Source of the DNA: Serratia quinivorans
GTDB lineage: Bacteria > Pseudomonadota > Gammaproteobacteria > Enterobacterales > Enterobacteriaceae
Direction of reading: 5' to 3'
Assembly: GCF_946227985.1 (NCBI RefSeq)
Contig: NZ_CAMKGL010000006.1
Location: 124,001-188,000 of the forward strand
Length of the DNA: 64,000 bases
Shown here: piece by piece, positions 1 to 9,860 of the stretch
Position numbering within the stretch: position 1 is the first letter of the stretch
How the letters are laid out: every line of letters starts with the position of its first letter
Program-made: the position numbers and the translations under genes
Notes under the pieces: generated by a model
Seen by the model: the letters and a program-made list of their open reading frames with translations, nothing else
Told to the model about the DNA's origin: nothing
Databases searched by the model: none

Positions 1-366
1 GTGGGGTACGGTGATTTTACCCGTGCCAAACGCGGTGGTGGTGTAGATATAGCAAATCGTTTTCTGGATCACGGTAATTATCTGGCCTACGGTTTGGCGG
101 CCGTAGCAACCTGGGTGATTGGGTTGCCACATGGGCTGGCGGTACTGCATGGTAAAACGCGTCGCGGTGGCCTGGTGTTTGACGCCGCAGATCTGATCAA
201 AGACGCGTTGGTATTGCCGCAGGCGTTTATTGCCGCGATGCAGGGAGAAGAGGAGCAAGAGTTCCGCCAGCGCTGCATTAATGGATTTCAAAGGGCAGAT
301 GCCCTGGATGTCATGATTGAGGCATTGCAAACGACGGCTCAGCAACTAAGTCAGGTGGGGCGGTGA
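1..366 (+). CDS. cas1: CRISPR-associated endonuclease Cas1, type I-F (3' part)
   Basis: This is the C-terminal 121 residues of Cas1; the gene begins before the window. Cas1 is the integrase that, with Cas2-3, inserts new spacers at the leader end of the array. The visible part holds the conserved stretch LPHGLAVLHGKTRRGG followed by FDAADLIKD, whose His and two Asp residues are the known metal ligands of the family. The stop codon overlaps the GTG start of cas2-3 in the arrangement GTGA, so the two are translationally coupled. Family assignment as I-F rests on this motif set and on the csy genes downstream. Confidence 0.93.
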   Translation: MGYGDFTRAKRGGGVDIANRFLDHGNYLAYGLAAVATWVIGLPHGLAVLHGKTRRGGLVFDAADLIKDALVLPQAFIAAMQGEEEQEFRQRCINGFQRADALDVMIEALQTTAQQLSQVGR

Positions 367-3300
367 ATATTCTTTTGGTGGCTCAGTGTAATAAACGTGC
401 CTTAACAGAAACTCGTCGAATATTAGATCAATTTGCTGAACGTAAGGGTGAACGCACCTGGCAAACTGCCATCACCTACGAAGGTTTGAAGACCTTGCGT
501 AAACTGCTACGTAAAAGCGCCCGGCGTAATACGGCGGTGGCTTGCCATTGGATTAAAGGGGCGAACCAAACGGAATTACTTTGGATCGTCGGCAATCAAC
601 GTCGTTTTAATACCGAAGGCGCGGTGCCCACTAATACCACTGAACGTGATATTTTGAAAAGCCACAGTGAAAACCAGTGGCACAATCTGGAAAGTATTAG
701 CTTACTGGCGGCAATTGCGGGTCTATTCCATGATTTTGGCAAGGCTAACCAGTTATTCCAGAACGGTTTACGTGGTGTGAGCAAAAGCTTCCAGCCCTAT
801 CGTCATGAGTGGGTCTCATTGCGGCTGTTTTGTGCCTGGGTAGGTAAACGAAACGACAAGGAGTGGCTCGCAGCCCTGGCAATGATTGAGGCGTGCGATG
901 AAGAACTGATGCTGGAAAGCCTGGTCAAAGATGCCATCGATGAGTCTATAAATCCTTTCATATCATTGCCTCCTCTGGCAACTACCATTGCCTGGTTGAT
1001 CGTTTCCCATCACCGTTTACCGGCCTACCCAACGCGTGTTGAAGGGAATCCACCCGAATTGACGGCAATCGACACTTGGTTGACACAGCAACTCACCGCT
1101 GATTGGAACTCGACTAACCACCAGATTGAATGCTGGACACCAGATGAGCGCGGTGCGGTATGGGTTTTCCCTCAAGGCACACCGATGCGCAGTATTATCT
1201 GGCGGGAAAAAGCGCATAAGTTTGCTCAACGAGCGTTGCAACAATCGTCATTGATGGATTTTGGCGTATTGGAGCAGCGTTTCACCAGCCATATGGCACG
1301 TCTGGTGCTGATGTTGGCGGACCATCACTACTCATCCTTACCACCAACGGTGGGCTGGCAAGATACCGGGTATCGGGTATATGCCAATACCGACCGCCAA
1401 ACCGGTGAATTGAAGCAGCAACTGGACGAGCACAATATCGGCGTAGGGCAAAATGCACTATTGCTGGGACGTAGCTTACCGCATATCCGAGCCACGCTAC
1501 CGGCTATTACGCGCCATAAAGGGTTTAAACAGCGCAGTAAAACCGAAAAGTTTCGTTGGCAGGATAAAGCTTACGATCTCACGTATGCAGTGCGTGAACG
1601 TTCGGCTAAACAGGGTTTCTTTGGCGTTAATATGGCCTCCACCGGTTGTGGCAAAACCTTTGCCAACGCGCGCATTATGTATGGCTTGGCCGATGAGAAG
1701 GCAGGTTGCCGTTTTTCTGTGGCATTAGGGCTACGAACCTTAACGCTGCAAACCGGCGATGCGCTTAAAGCTAAACTCACTCTGGAGGAAGACGATCTGG
1801 CGGTGTTGGTTGGCTCTGCGGCGGTGCGGCAATTACATCAACTCAACAATGATAAATTGGAGCGGCGCGGCACCGGCAGCGCTTCGGCAGATGAGCTGTT
1901 CGCGGAGCATCATTATGTCAGTTATGGTGGCAGTCTGGATGATGGGCGTTTAAGCCGTTGGCTACAAGATAGCGACAAATTGCACAAATTACTGAGTGCA
2001 CCGGTATTGGTGACTACTATCGATCATCTGATTGGTGCGACGGAGGGTGTGCGCGGTGGTAAGCAAATAGCGCCGATGCTGCGTTTATTGACCGCCGATT
2101 TAGTGCTGGATGAGCCAGATGATTTTGATATTGCCGATCTTCCTGCGCTATGCCGAGTGGTCAATTGGGCGGGAATGTTGGGGGCCCGCGTTTTACTTTC
2201 TTCTGCAACCCTACCGCCTGCGCTGGTTCAGGCTCTGTTCAATGCTTATAAATCCGGGCGAGCAGATTATCAACAAGGGTGTGGCCTGCCGGGCACAAAA
2301 TTGAATGTCTGCTGCGCCTGGTTTGATGAGCATGATGCCGTGCAACATGATATTCAGGATGCCAAAGGCTTTAAGGCGGCGCATGAGGCCTTTGTTGGCA
2401 GGCGAGTGGAGAAATTGCAGAATGTGCCAGTGCTGCGTCGTGCACAGTTGGTAGCGGTTCAACCGACTGGCCTGCATGAAAGCGCGGTATTGGATAGCGT
2501 CTCGGAAACGCTATTCGCGTCGATGCAACAATTGCACTCACTCCATCATCAAATGCACCCAACGGGTAAAACCGTCTCGTTGGGGTTGATCCGTATGGCC
2601 AATATCAATCCGCTAGTGGCAGTAGCACAGCGATTATTAAATACGGCTGCGCCTGACAATACCCGCATCCATTATTGCGTTTACCACAGCCAGCATCCGT
2701 TGGCGATGCGTTCGTATATAGAACAGCGGTTGGACGAAACTTTGACGCGTTATTCTGAACCCGCACTGTGGCAAATGGCGGAGATTGATCGTGCACTGAC
2801 TGATTTTCCGCAGCAGCACCATCTGTTTGTGGTGCTGGCCACCTCGGTTGCCGAAGTGGGGCGCGATCACGATTACGATTGGGCGATTGCCGAACCGAGC
2901 TCAATGCGCTCGCTGATCCAATTGGCCGGACGTATTCAACGCCATCGGCAGCAACCCTGCGAGCATCCGAATCTGCATATTCTGCAAAAGAACGTTAAGG
3001 CGCTGAAAGGCAACCAACCGGCTTATTGTCGACCGGGGTTTGAATCGACGTTCTATCAGCTCCAGCTACTGAGTCATGATCTGACGGAAATATTACCGCC
3101 TGAACAATATAAAGTGATCAGTGCGATCCCACGAGTTCAGGAGGCATTGGTACTAAAGCCGCACCATAATCTGGTCGATCTTGAACATGCCTGCCTGCGA
3201 ACGGTTTTACAGGGACGAAAGCAGCTTGATAAATACTACGCCGCGCTTTGGTGGCGTAAACAGGCAACCTGGTGCGGTGAACAACAGCGTTTGACGCCAT

Positions 3301-3620
3301 TTCGCCAGTCCACCGAGGAGGAACCACACTACCTGTGGATAGCGGACGAAGGGGATTCGCCGTGCTTTAAATTCCCGGATATCGCGCCAGGCCAATGGAA
3401 AACCAGCGATAATTTCCGTCAGGTTAAAGTGAACTTCGCTGCAGGTGTAGGTGCCTGGCTAACCGCAGACTATGGCGCTATTTACCAAGGGTTGGCCGAA
3501 AAGCTGGATATGGAACTGACAGAGGTTAGCCAGAAGTTTGGTGAAATCAATCTGAGGAAAGATGAGGCCGATCAGTGGCGTTTCCACCCGCTGCTAGGGG
3601 TGTTTGGCGCACTCGAATAG
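363..3620 (+). CDS. cas3: Cas2-Cas3 fusion: helicase-nuclease, type I-F
   Basis: A 1085-residue fusion of Cas2 and Cas3, diagnostic of type I-F. Residues 1-95 form the Cas2-like part that joins Cas1 for spacer acquisition. An HD nuclease segment follows (GLFHDFGKANQLFQ, HD at about residues 123-124). The helicase has Walker A STGCGKT near 426-432, a DExD-like motif LDEPDD near 583-587, the SAT motif in VLLSSATLP, and motif VI QLAGRIQRHRQ. It is recruited by the Csy complex to degrade target DNA. The start is GTG, overlapping the cas1 stop. Length is normal for the family and no frameshift is seen. Confidence 0.96.
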   Translation: MNILLVAQCNKRALTETRRILDQFAERKGERTWQTAITYEGLKTLRKLLRKSARRNTAVACHWIKGANQTELLWIVGNQRRFNTEGAVPTNTTERDILKSHSENQWHNLESISLLAAIAGLFHDFGKANQLFQNGLRGVSKSFQPYRHEWVSLRLFCAWVGKRNDKEWLAALAMIEACDEELMLESLVKDAIDESINPFISLPPLATTIAWLIVSHHRLPAYPTRVEGNPPELTAIDTWLTQQLTADWNSTNHQIECWTPDERGAVWVFPQGTPMRSIIWREKAHKFAQRALQQSSLMDFGVLEQRFTSHMARLVLMLADHHYSSLPPTVGWQDTGYRVYANTDRQTGELKQQLDEHNIGVGQNALLLGRSLPHIRATLPAITRHKGFKQRSKTEKFRWQDKAYDLTYAVRERSAKQGFFGVNMASTGCGKTFANARIMYGLADEKAGCRFSVALGLRTLTLQTGDALKAKLTLEEDDLAVLVGSAAVRQLHQLNNDKLERRGTGSASADELFAEHHYVSYGGSLDDGRLSRWLQDSDKLHKLLSAPVLVTTIDHLIGATEGVRGGKQIAPMLRLLTADLVLDEPDDFDIADLPALCRVVNWAGMLGARVLLSSATLPPALVQALFNAYKSGRADYQQGCGLPGTKLNVCCAWFDEHDAVQHDIQDAKGFKAAHEAFVGRRVEKLQNVPVLRRAQLVAVQPTGLHESAVLDSVSETLFASMQQLHSLHHQMHPTGKTVSLGLIRMANINPLVAVAQRLLNTAAPDNTRIHYCVYHSQHPLAMRSYIEQRLDETLTRYSEPALWQMAEIDRALTDFPQQHHLFVVLATSVAEVGRDHDYDWAIAEPSSMRSLIQLAGRIQRHRQQPCEHPNLHILQKNVKALKGNQPAYCRPGFESTFYQLQLLSHDLTEILPPEQYKVISAIPRVQEALVLKPHHNLVDLEHACLRTVLQGRKQLDKYYAALWWRKQATWCGEQQRLTPFRQSTEEEPHYLWIADEGDSPCFKFPDIAPGQWKTSDNFRQVKVNFAAGVGAWLTADYGAIYQGLAEKLDMELTEVSQKFGEINLRKDEADQWRFHPLLGVFGALE

Positions 3621-3649
3621 AATGGAATAACGATGCAATAAGGAGGCGT

Positions 3650-5014
3650 ATGAGTAAGAACGGATTTAGCCAGTTGATCGTCGAATATATCGCCAGTCGC
3701 AAACAGCCCAAACTGGAAGCACTGGAAAAGGATTTTGCGAAAAGGCTGACGGGGCTGACTGAGGCTGAAGAGATCGCTGTTGCGAAGCAAACAGCCTTAG
3801 AACAGCGGCAAGAATTAGAGAAAAATTATACCCCACGCCATTGGCTGACCGATGCAGCCAGCCGTGCAGGGCAAATCAGTCTTGTCACTCACGCCCTAAA
3901 ATTTACCCACAGCGATGCCAAAGGCAGCAGTATTTTTGCTGCGAATGGCGAGTCGCTCGCTACAGACCGGCTTTCGAGTGCGAGCTTACCTCAACAGGCT
4001 ATCGACGCCGTGGGCAATGCCGCTGCGCTGGATGTGGCGAAGTTGCTGCAACTGGAAGATGAAGGCGAATCGCTGATTGCGTGTTTGAGTCGTGGCGATA
4101 GTACCCCTTTAGCGGCGTTTGCCGAAAACCCAGAGCAACTGGAGCTGTGGGTGGCGGGCTTCAAACAGGTGTTAGCGAATAAAAACCTCTCTTCCCATAC
4201 CTTGGCTAAACAGCTTTACTTCCCGGTTGCCCCGAATGAATACCATCTGCTTAGCCCGTTATTCTCCTCCTCGTTGGCACAGGCGATGCACCAGCGCATC
4301 AGCGATGTGCGCTTTAGCGATACCGCCAAAGAGAGCTATCAGGCTCTAAAGGCCGGTGAGTGGTACCCGGAACCGCGGGTGATCTACCCCAAAACCGCAG
4401 TGCTGAATATGGGGGGTACCAAGCCACAGAATATTTCCTACCTCAACAGCGTACGCGGTGGCCGCGTTTGGTTGCTGCCGTGTTCTGCGCCAGTGTGGTT
4501 AACCGTCAGCAAGCTGCCGTTAAACCAGCATTCTATTTTCCAGGAGCGGAAAGCGTTCTCCGCGTTGGCAAGGGATGCGGTATGGCAACTAAAACAGTAT
4601 CTGCGTGATGTTAACAAGTCTTCAGGGAACAATGTAGAGATCCGTCAGCAGCGTAGTGCTTACGTCGATGAGGTTATCGATATTCTGTTTAGTTATGTGG
4701 CCGGCATTCAAAACCGGCAAGAATGGCAATGCTGGAGCCAGCGTGAGGCGTGCCAACTTTCCCGCGCACAACAACTGTGGCTCGATCCCTGGCGGATGAA
4801 GCAGGATGAGGATTTCCGCTTTGAACGTGAAGGCGGTGGCTGGAAAAAGGAAATTGCTCTGGATTTCGGCGTTTGGCTCAATCACCAGCTAAAAAGCGAA
4901 GAGATGAAATTCAGTGAAGTTGAACGGCGCGAATGGTCGACTGCCCCCTTGTTTAAACGTCGCCTGCGTGAATTTGAAGCAGAGTTTAAGGGAGATTTTT
5001 CATGGGAGCTTTGA
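3650..5014 (+). CDS. csy1: Type I-F Cascade large subunit Csy1 (Cas8f)
   Basis: 454 residues from the ATG preceded by a strong AAGGAGG site; a longer open frame extends 25 codons upstream into the end of cas2-3 but lacks such a site. Csy1 is the large subunit of the Csy surveillance complex. With Csy2 it caps the 5' handle of the crRNA and takes part in PAM recognition. Assignment rests on position between cas2-3 and csy2, on length (about 430-460 in the family) and on the opening [19 protein letters not shown]. It overlaps csy2 by 13 bases, which suggests translational coupling. Confidence 0.93.
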   Translation: MSKNGFSQLIVEYIASRKQPKLEALEKDFAKRLTGLTEAEEIAVAKQTALEQRQELEKNYTPRHWLTDAASRAGQISLVTHALKFTHSDAKGSSIFAANGESLATDRLSSASLPQQAIDAVGNAAALDVAKLLQLEDEGESLIACLSRGDSTPLAAFAENPEQLELWVAGFKQVLANKNLSSHTLAKQLYFPVAPNEYHLLSPLFSSSLAQAMHQRISDVRFSDTAKESYQALKAGEWYPEPRVIYPKTAVLNMGGTKPQNISYLNSVRGGRVWLLPCSAPVWLTVSKLPLNQHSIFQERKAFSALARDAVWQLKQYLRDVNKSSGNNVEIRQQRSAYVDEVIDILFSYVAGIQNRQEWQCWSQREACQLSRAQQLWLDPWRMKQDEDFRFEREGGGWKKEIALDFGVWLNHQLKSEEMKFSEVERREWSTAPLFKRRLREFEAEFKGDFSWEL

Positions 5015-5925
5015 TCGTACTGCGTCACGTACGGGTTGAGAGCGCCAATGCCATCGCTGGCCTAACTTATGGTTTCCCGGCAATCACCCATTTTCTCGGC
5101 TATACCCATGCGCTATCCCGCAAGTTGCAGCAGAGCCACGGTTTGACCCTGACTGGTTGCGGCGTCATTTGTCATCAGTATCAGCTTCATGCTCATTCCT
5201 CCGGACGTGATTATGCTTTTGCGTTAACACGTAATCCCTTGACCAAAGAGGCTAAAACGGCGGCGTTCAATGAAGAAGGCCGGATGCATATGACAGTATC
5301 CTTGTTGCTCGAGTGTCATGGAGCCATCGCTAATGGTGATGAGGGCGCCAGAGCGCTGGAAAAATATCTCGCCGATCTGTGCCCAGCTCAGCGTTTGGCT
5401 GGTGGTGTGATTACCGACATCGGTACGATCAAAGTTATGGGCACCCCTGAAAAACCAGAAGATTTGCGCAGGTTGATGCGTCGTTTGCTGCCCGGTTTTG
5501 CTTTGCTCGATCGCAGCGAGCTGTTGGCCAACCATTATCAAACGCTGCAAGAGAGCAACCCGCAGGCCGAACTGCTGGATGCCTGGCTGGATTTTGCCGC
5601 AGTAAAATATCAACCCGCCAGCGAGCAAGAGCCCCAATGGAATTATGTGCCGAAACCGGCTTCGGGTTATTTGGTACCGATGCAAACCGGCTATCGGGGG
5701 ATCTCTTCGCTATATGCACCGGGTGAGGTAGCAAAAACGCGCGATCCTTCAACACCTTTCCGTTTCGCCGAGCCGGTTTACGGCATTGGCGAGTGGCGCA
5801 GCTTGCACCGTATTACCGAACTGAATCAGTTGTTATGGCAATACCATCATCAAGGCGATGACTACCTATGTCGCAGTGCCGTACCTGCCGTGATGGAAAC
5901 TTACGAATTTAACGATGAAGAATAA
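5002..5925 (+). CDS. csy2: Type I-F Cascade subunit Csy2 (Cas5f)
   Basis: 307 residues. Csy2 is the Cas5-type RAMP subunit that binds the 5' end of crRNA and pairs with Csy1. The N-terminus [20 protein letters not shown] and the following [20 protein letters not shown] are characteristic: a first beta strand, then the conserved [10 protein letters not shown] segment. The ribosome binding site (AAGGGAG) lies inside the end of csy1. The next gene starts 18 bases downstream, so the four csy genes form a tight operon. No disruption is visible. Confidence 0.94.
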   Translation: MGALIVLRHVRVESANAIAGLTYGFPAITHFLGYTHALSRKLQQSHGLTLTGCGVICHQYQLHAHSSGRDYAFALTRNPLTKEAKTAAFNEEGRMHMTVSLLLECHGAIANGDEGARALEKYLADLCPAQRLAGGVITDIGTIKVMGTPEKPEDLRRLMRRLLPGFALLDRSELLANHYQTLQESNPQAELLDAWLDFAAVKYQPASEQEPQWNYVPKPASGYLVPMQTGYRGISSLYAPGEVAKTRDPSTPFRFAEPVYGIGEWRSLHRITELNQLLWQYHHQGDDYLCRSAVPAVMETYEFNDEE

Positions 5926-5943
5926 TTTAAAGGATTAATAAAT

Positions 5944-6939
5944 ATGGCTACTGTAAAGACCGCTTCTGTATTGGCATTTGAGCGTAAATTGGCAAACTCG
6001 GACGCCATCATGTACGCCGGTAATTGGCAACAACCTGAATGGACGCCGATTGCTATTCAGGAAAAAGCGGTGCGCGGCACCATTTCTAACCGTTTGAAAA
6101 ATGCTGTCGCTAGCGATCCCACTAAATTGGATGCCGAAATTCAAAAACCTAATTTGCAACGGGTGGATGTAGCGGCATTGCCGTTTGACGCCGATACCTT
6201 GAAAGTGAGTTTTACCCTGCGTGTATTGGGTAATTTGGCACAGCCATCGGTATGTAACGATCAGGATTACCAGGCTGAATTAGCTAATGTGATTCAGGGG
6301 TATATCAAGGAGCAGGGGTTTAAAGAACTGGCCGGGCGCTATGCTGAAAACCTGGCGAACGGGCGTTTCTTGTGGCGCAACCGTGTCGGCGCAGACGAAA
6401 TTGCTATTACCGTTAAAGGCAAAGAGAAAACCTGGCAATTTAACGCTACCGATTACAATTTGCGTGAGTTTAGCCAACCGAATAAGGCACTGGCTGAACT
6501 GGCCAAGGAAATTGAGCAGGGCTTGTCAGGGGAAAGTTTCTCTTTCTTCAGCGTCGATGCTGAAGTGCGTTTGGGCAAAGGACAGGAAATTTTCCCTTCG
6601 CAAGAATTGGTATTGGACAGTAACAGTAAGAAAAGCAAGGTGTTATATCAGGTCGATGATATTGCCGCCATGCACTCACAGAAAATTGGTAATGCACTGC
6701 GCACCATCGATAGCTGGTATCCCGAAGCGGAAACGTTGGGATTGGGACCGATCGCGGTGGAACCTTATGGTTCTGTGACCAGCCGTGGGCAAGCCTACCG
6801 CCAGCCAAAGCAGAAAATGGATTTCTACACTTTGCTGGATAATTGGGTCACTAAAGGCAAAGTCCCCGATGTGGCGCAACAGCACTATGTGATGGCGATT
6901 TTAATCCGCGGCGGTGTGTTTGGCGAGAAGGGTGAATAA
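5944..6939 (+). CDS. csy3: Type I-F Cascade backbone Csy3 (Cas7f)
   Basis: 331 residues. Csy3 is the Cas7-type subunit that forms the helical backbone along the crRNA, six copies in the studied Pseudomonas complex. The opening [20 protein letters not shown] and the motif GTISNRLKN are typical of the family. GGxFGEKGE-like glycine-rich residues close the C-terminus ([10 protein letters not shown]). A short AAAGGA site precedes the ATG. Ten bases separate its stop from the csy4 start, where GGGGG gives a ribosome binding site. Length matches the family. Confidence 0.94.
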   Translation: MATVKTASVLAFERKLANSDAIMYAGNWQQPEWTPIAIQEKAVRGTISNRLKNAVASDPTKLDAEIQKPNLQRVDVAALPFDADTLKVSFTLRVLGNLAQPSVCNDQDYQAELANVIQGYIKEQGFKELAGRYAENLANGRFLWRNRVGADEIAITVKGKEKTWQFNATDYNLREFSQPNKALAELAKEIEQGLSGESFSFFSVDAEVRLGKGQEIFPSQELVLDSNSKKSKVLYQVDDIAAMHSQKIGNALRTIDSWYPEAETLGLGPIAVEPYGSVTSRGQAYRQPKQKMDFYTLLDNWVTKGKVPDVAQQHYVMAILIRGGVFGEKGE

Positions 6940-6949
6940 GGGGGCTTAC

Positions 6950-7504
6950 ATGGATCATTATCAGGATATTCGCGTATTGCCCGATCCTGAGTTCAGCGAA
7001 CCCATGTTGATGGCTGCGCTATTCGCCAAGCTGCATCGGGCTTTGGCTGCCTATGCTCAGGGGAATATCGGCGTCAGCTTCCCAGGCATGCAGCGTACGC
7101 CAGGTGCCGTTTTACGGTTGCACGGTAGCGGTAAGGCGCTGACGGAACTTCAGGAAAGCGGCTGGCTGAAAGGGTTGCGCGACTATACCGGCGTAGATCC
7201 CATCCAGGCCGTGCCGACCGGAGCTCAATACCGAACGGTCAGCCGGGTTCAGGTCAAGAGCAGTGCAGAGCGCCTGCGAAGGAGAGCGGTCAACAAAGGT
7301 TGGTTGACTGAGGAACAGGCCAGAGAAAAGATCCCGATGGCCAATGAACAACGCTCTTCACTTGCATTTATTGCGTTGAAAAGCCTCTCTTCGGGGCAAA
7401 GTTTTCGTCTGTTTTTAAAGCAGGGAGAACTGCGGAAAACGCCGGTGGAAGGAAAGTTCAGTTTCTATGGCTTAAGCCCATCAGCCACGGTGCCATGGTT
7501 CTGA
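6950..7504 (+). CDS. csy4: crRNA endoribonuclease Csy4 (Cas6f)
   Basis: 184 residues from the ATG giving MDHYQDIRVLPDPEFSE; an upstream in-frame start inside csy3 would add 12 residues and is less likely. Csy4 cleaves the repeat hairpin in pre-crRNA and stays bound to the 3' stem-loop. The catalytic residues of the Pseudomonas enzyme fall at identical positions: His29 in KLHRAL, Ser148 in SLSSGQ, and the base-stacking Phe155. The Arg-rich helix SAERLRRRAVNKG that enters the RNA major groove is present, and the C-terminus ends in VPWF as expected. The gene directly abuts the CRISPR leader, so it should be active. Confidence 0.96.
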   Translation: MDHYQDIRVLPDPEFSEPMLMAALFAKLHRALAAYAQGNIGVSFPGMQRTPGAVLRLHGSGKALTELQESGWLKGLRDYTGVDPIQAVPTGAQYRTVSRVQVKSSAERLRRRAVNKGWLTEEQAREKIPMANEQRSSLAFIALKSLSSGQSFRLFLKQGELRKTPVEGKFSFYGLSPSATVPWF

Positions 7505-7634
7505 CCCTTTTTTTTGGGGTTGAGATAACTGATTGATTTTATTATTTTTTCCCCATGTCGGAAAAATTAGGGTTAAAGCGTGAAATAACCAATATTTTCT
7601 TTAAGAGTCAGTTGGTTACTGGTTTATTTTTACA
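7505..7634 (+). promoter_or_regulatory. CRISPR leader with candidate IHF site
   Basis: AT-rich 130-base leader between csy4 and the first repeat; it should hold the array promoter and the signals guiding spacer integration. At 7526-7538 the minus strand reads AATCAATCAGTTA, an exact match to the IHF consensus WATCAA-N4-TTR. IHF bending of the leader is known to aid Cas1-Cas2 integration in several type I systems; its role here is inferred. The segment AACCAATATTTTC and the near-repeat TTGGTTACTGGTT lie close to the first repeat and could be further integration motifs. Confidence 0.7.
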
Positions 7635-9763
7635 GTTCACTGCCGTACAGGCAGCTTAGAAAATCAGTGCCACGCAGTCGGTCAGCGCTTCCTTGTTCAC
7701 TGCCGTACAGGCAGCTTAGAAAACCGACCTTGCCATCTTTCGCAGGCCACAGCTGTTCACTGCCGTACAGGCAGCTTAGAAAAAGGTGCCGGGCAAGGCT
7801 CTGGGCGGCTCTGAGTTCACTGCCGTACAGGCAGCTTAGAAATGTACGGCGATGAAGTCTTTTGGATACCCAAAGTTCACTGCCGTACAGGCAGCTTAGA
7901 AAGTGGTCAGCCACTGGGCGGGCAAGGGCTATGAGTTCACTGCCGTACAGGCAGCTTAGAAATCATGGTAAAAAGAGAAGCGGGCTAACGGTTTGTTCAC
8001 TGCCGTACAGGCAGCTTAGAAATCGGAGTCCTGTCAATAACTGTGGGTTGGTCGGTTCACTGCCGTACAGGCAGCTTAGAAAGGCATCAGCGGCAGCGCG
8101 TACAGCTTCCACGCGTTCACTGCCGTACAGGCAGCTTAGAAAACACACTTGAAGCCAGCGGCGCGAACGCAATCGTTCACTGCCGTACAGGCAGCTTAGA
8201 AAGAAGTGATGTTGCTGAATGAATCAGACAGCGAGTTCACTGCCGTACAGGCAGCTTAGAAATGTGCATACAATACCGGTAATGGGCTGGATATGTTCAC
8301 TGCCGTACAGGCAGCTTAGAAATAAAACCATCATGGCACCCCCGGCAGCTAAGGGTTCACTGCCGTACAGGCAGCTTAGAAAATTTGTGTCGTAATACGC
8401 AACACACTGCCACTGTTCACTGCCGTACAGGCAGCTTAGAAAAATGTCATCGATACCGACAAGCGGTAGCGGTAGTTCACTGCCGTACAGGCAGCTTAGA
8501 AATAGAAATATCGACGCCTTGAAGCGCAGTTTAGGTTCACTGCCGTACAGGCAGCTTAGAAAGACATCTGTAGTTACGGCAACTCAAATTGAGCGTTCAC
8601 TGCCGTACAGGCAGCTTAGAAATCTTCAGCAATGCGGAACCGGGGAAACCACCGAGTTCACTGCCGTACAGGCAGCTTAGAAATCTAATTCTCGTTGCAG
8701 AAAGCCGACCGCATCGTTCACTGCCGTACAGGCAGCTTAGAAAATCAGGAAGCGTCCCAGCAACAACATGGGTGTGTTCACTGCCGTACAGGCAGCTTAG
8801 AAAAACATCCTCCAGTTTGCAGAGCAATTCGAATTGTTCACTGCCGTACAGGCAGCTTAGAAACAGTAGAGCGTGAGCTTGGCCTGCGTATAGCCGTTCA
8901 CTGCCGTACAGGCAGCTTAGAAATAATATCGTCTGAAATACCCCCGACTTCTTACGTTCACTGCCGTACAGGCAGCTTAGAAATAAGTGACGAGATAGCA
9001 TTGCCACACCGTATTGTTCACTGCCGTACAGGCAGCTTAGAAATGCAGGCTCAGCTTGGCCATGGGGATTACGCCGTTCACTGCCGTACAGGCAGCTTAG
9101 AAACTATTCCTCCGATGCTTAATCACTGTATGCATGTTCACTGCCGTACAGGCAGCTTAGAAAAAGCGTACCACCACTTTTATGTCTTCAGGTATGTTCA
9201 CTGCCGTACAGGCAGCTTAGAAAGTCGCGCTGTACTTGTTGCGCAGCCGGTCGATGTTCACTGCCGTACAGGCAGCTTAGAAATGATTGGACTTGCTCCA
9301 CCACCAGCCCTTTTCGTTCACTGCCGTACAGGCAGCTTAGAAAATTACCAGGCCTCCGCAGGGTCATGCATTGCGGTTCACTGCCGTACAGGCAGCTTAG
9401 AAAGCATTCCACTTCTGAGCAGGCGCAGTACAGATGTTCACTGCCGTACAGGCAGCTTAGAAAATGAACTGAAGATCATCAACTGGGTTACCGACGTTCA
9501 CTGCCGTACAGGCAGCTTAGAAAACGCAGGAACACTCTGAAAGATATGGGGAAGTGTTCACTGCCGTACAGGCAGCTTAGAAATTCGACATAGCGCTGAA
9601 CCTTCACATATTTGCGTTCACTGCCGTACAGGCAGCTTAGAAATGCGATGAGCAATTGCTTAGCCTGCTGGCGTAGTTCACTGCCGTACAGGCAGTTTAG
9701 AAAAACTCGAAAATTGGCTTAGCGATGGGAATAAAGTTCACTGCCGCACAGGCAGCGTAGGAA
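7635..9763 (+). CRISPR. Type I-F CRISPR array, 36 repeats and 35 spacers
   Basis: Repeats are 28 bases, beginning GTTCACTGCCGTACAGGCAG and ending CTTAGAAA. Each contains the Csy4 hairpin CTGCC-GTACA-GGCAG, with cleavage expected after G20. Repeats start every 60 bases from 7635 to 8595 (17 copies) and from 8656 to 9736 (19 copies). Spacers are 32 bases except the one ending at 8655, which is 33. The first 34 repeats appear identical. The repeat at 9676 has one change (C21T) and the last, at 9736, three (T12C, T22G, A26G), marking the old, leader-distal end. The newest spacers are therefore next to csy4. Spacers appear unique by eye and I saw none matching elsewhere in the window. Confidence 0.98.
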
Positions 9764-9860
9764 AGCCGTTCTGGACAAGGATATGCAGCAACGTTGGTGG
9801 CCAGGGACGGAATATGATGGCATGTTCTCCAGCGTAATCCCATCCCCGGCGCTCAAGGTG
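9764..9860. other. Array-to-potE junction, possible gene remnant
   Basis: The sequence from the last repeat to the end of potE is open in one plus-strand frame. An ATG at 9783 would give 29 residues (MQQRWWPGTEYDGMFSS and on), ending at 9872 inside the 3' end of potE. The frame stays open back through the degenerate last repeat. I do not recognise the peptide and see no convincing ribosome binding site. It may be the tail of an eroded gene or chance. No clear terminator was seen between the array and the convergent potE. Confidence 0.2.

Noticed and set aside
7630-9540. Long open frames with a repeated 20-residue unit across the CRISPR array on both strands
   Set aside because: They arise because the 60-base repeat-spacer period equals 20 codons; no ribosome sites, and the sequence is a CRISPR array.
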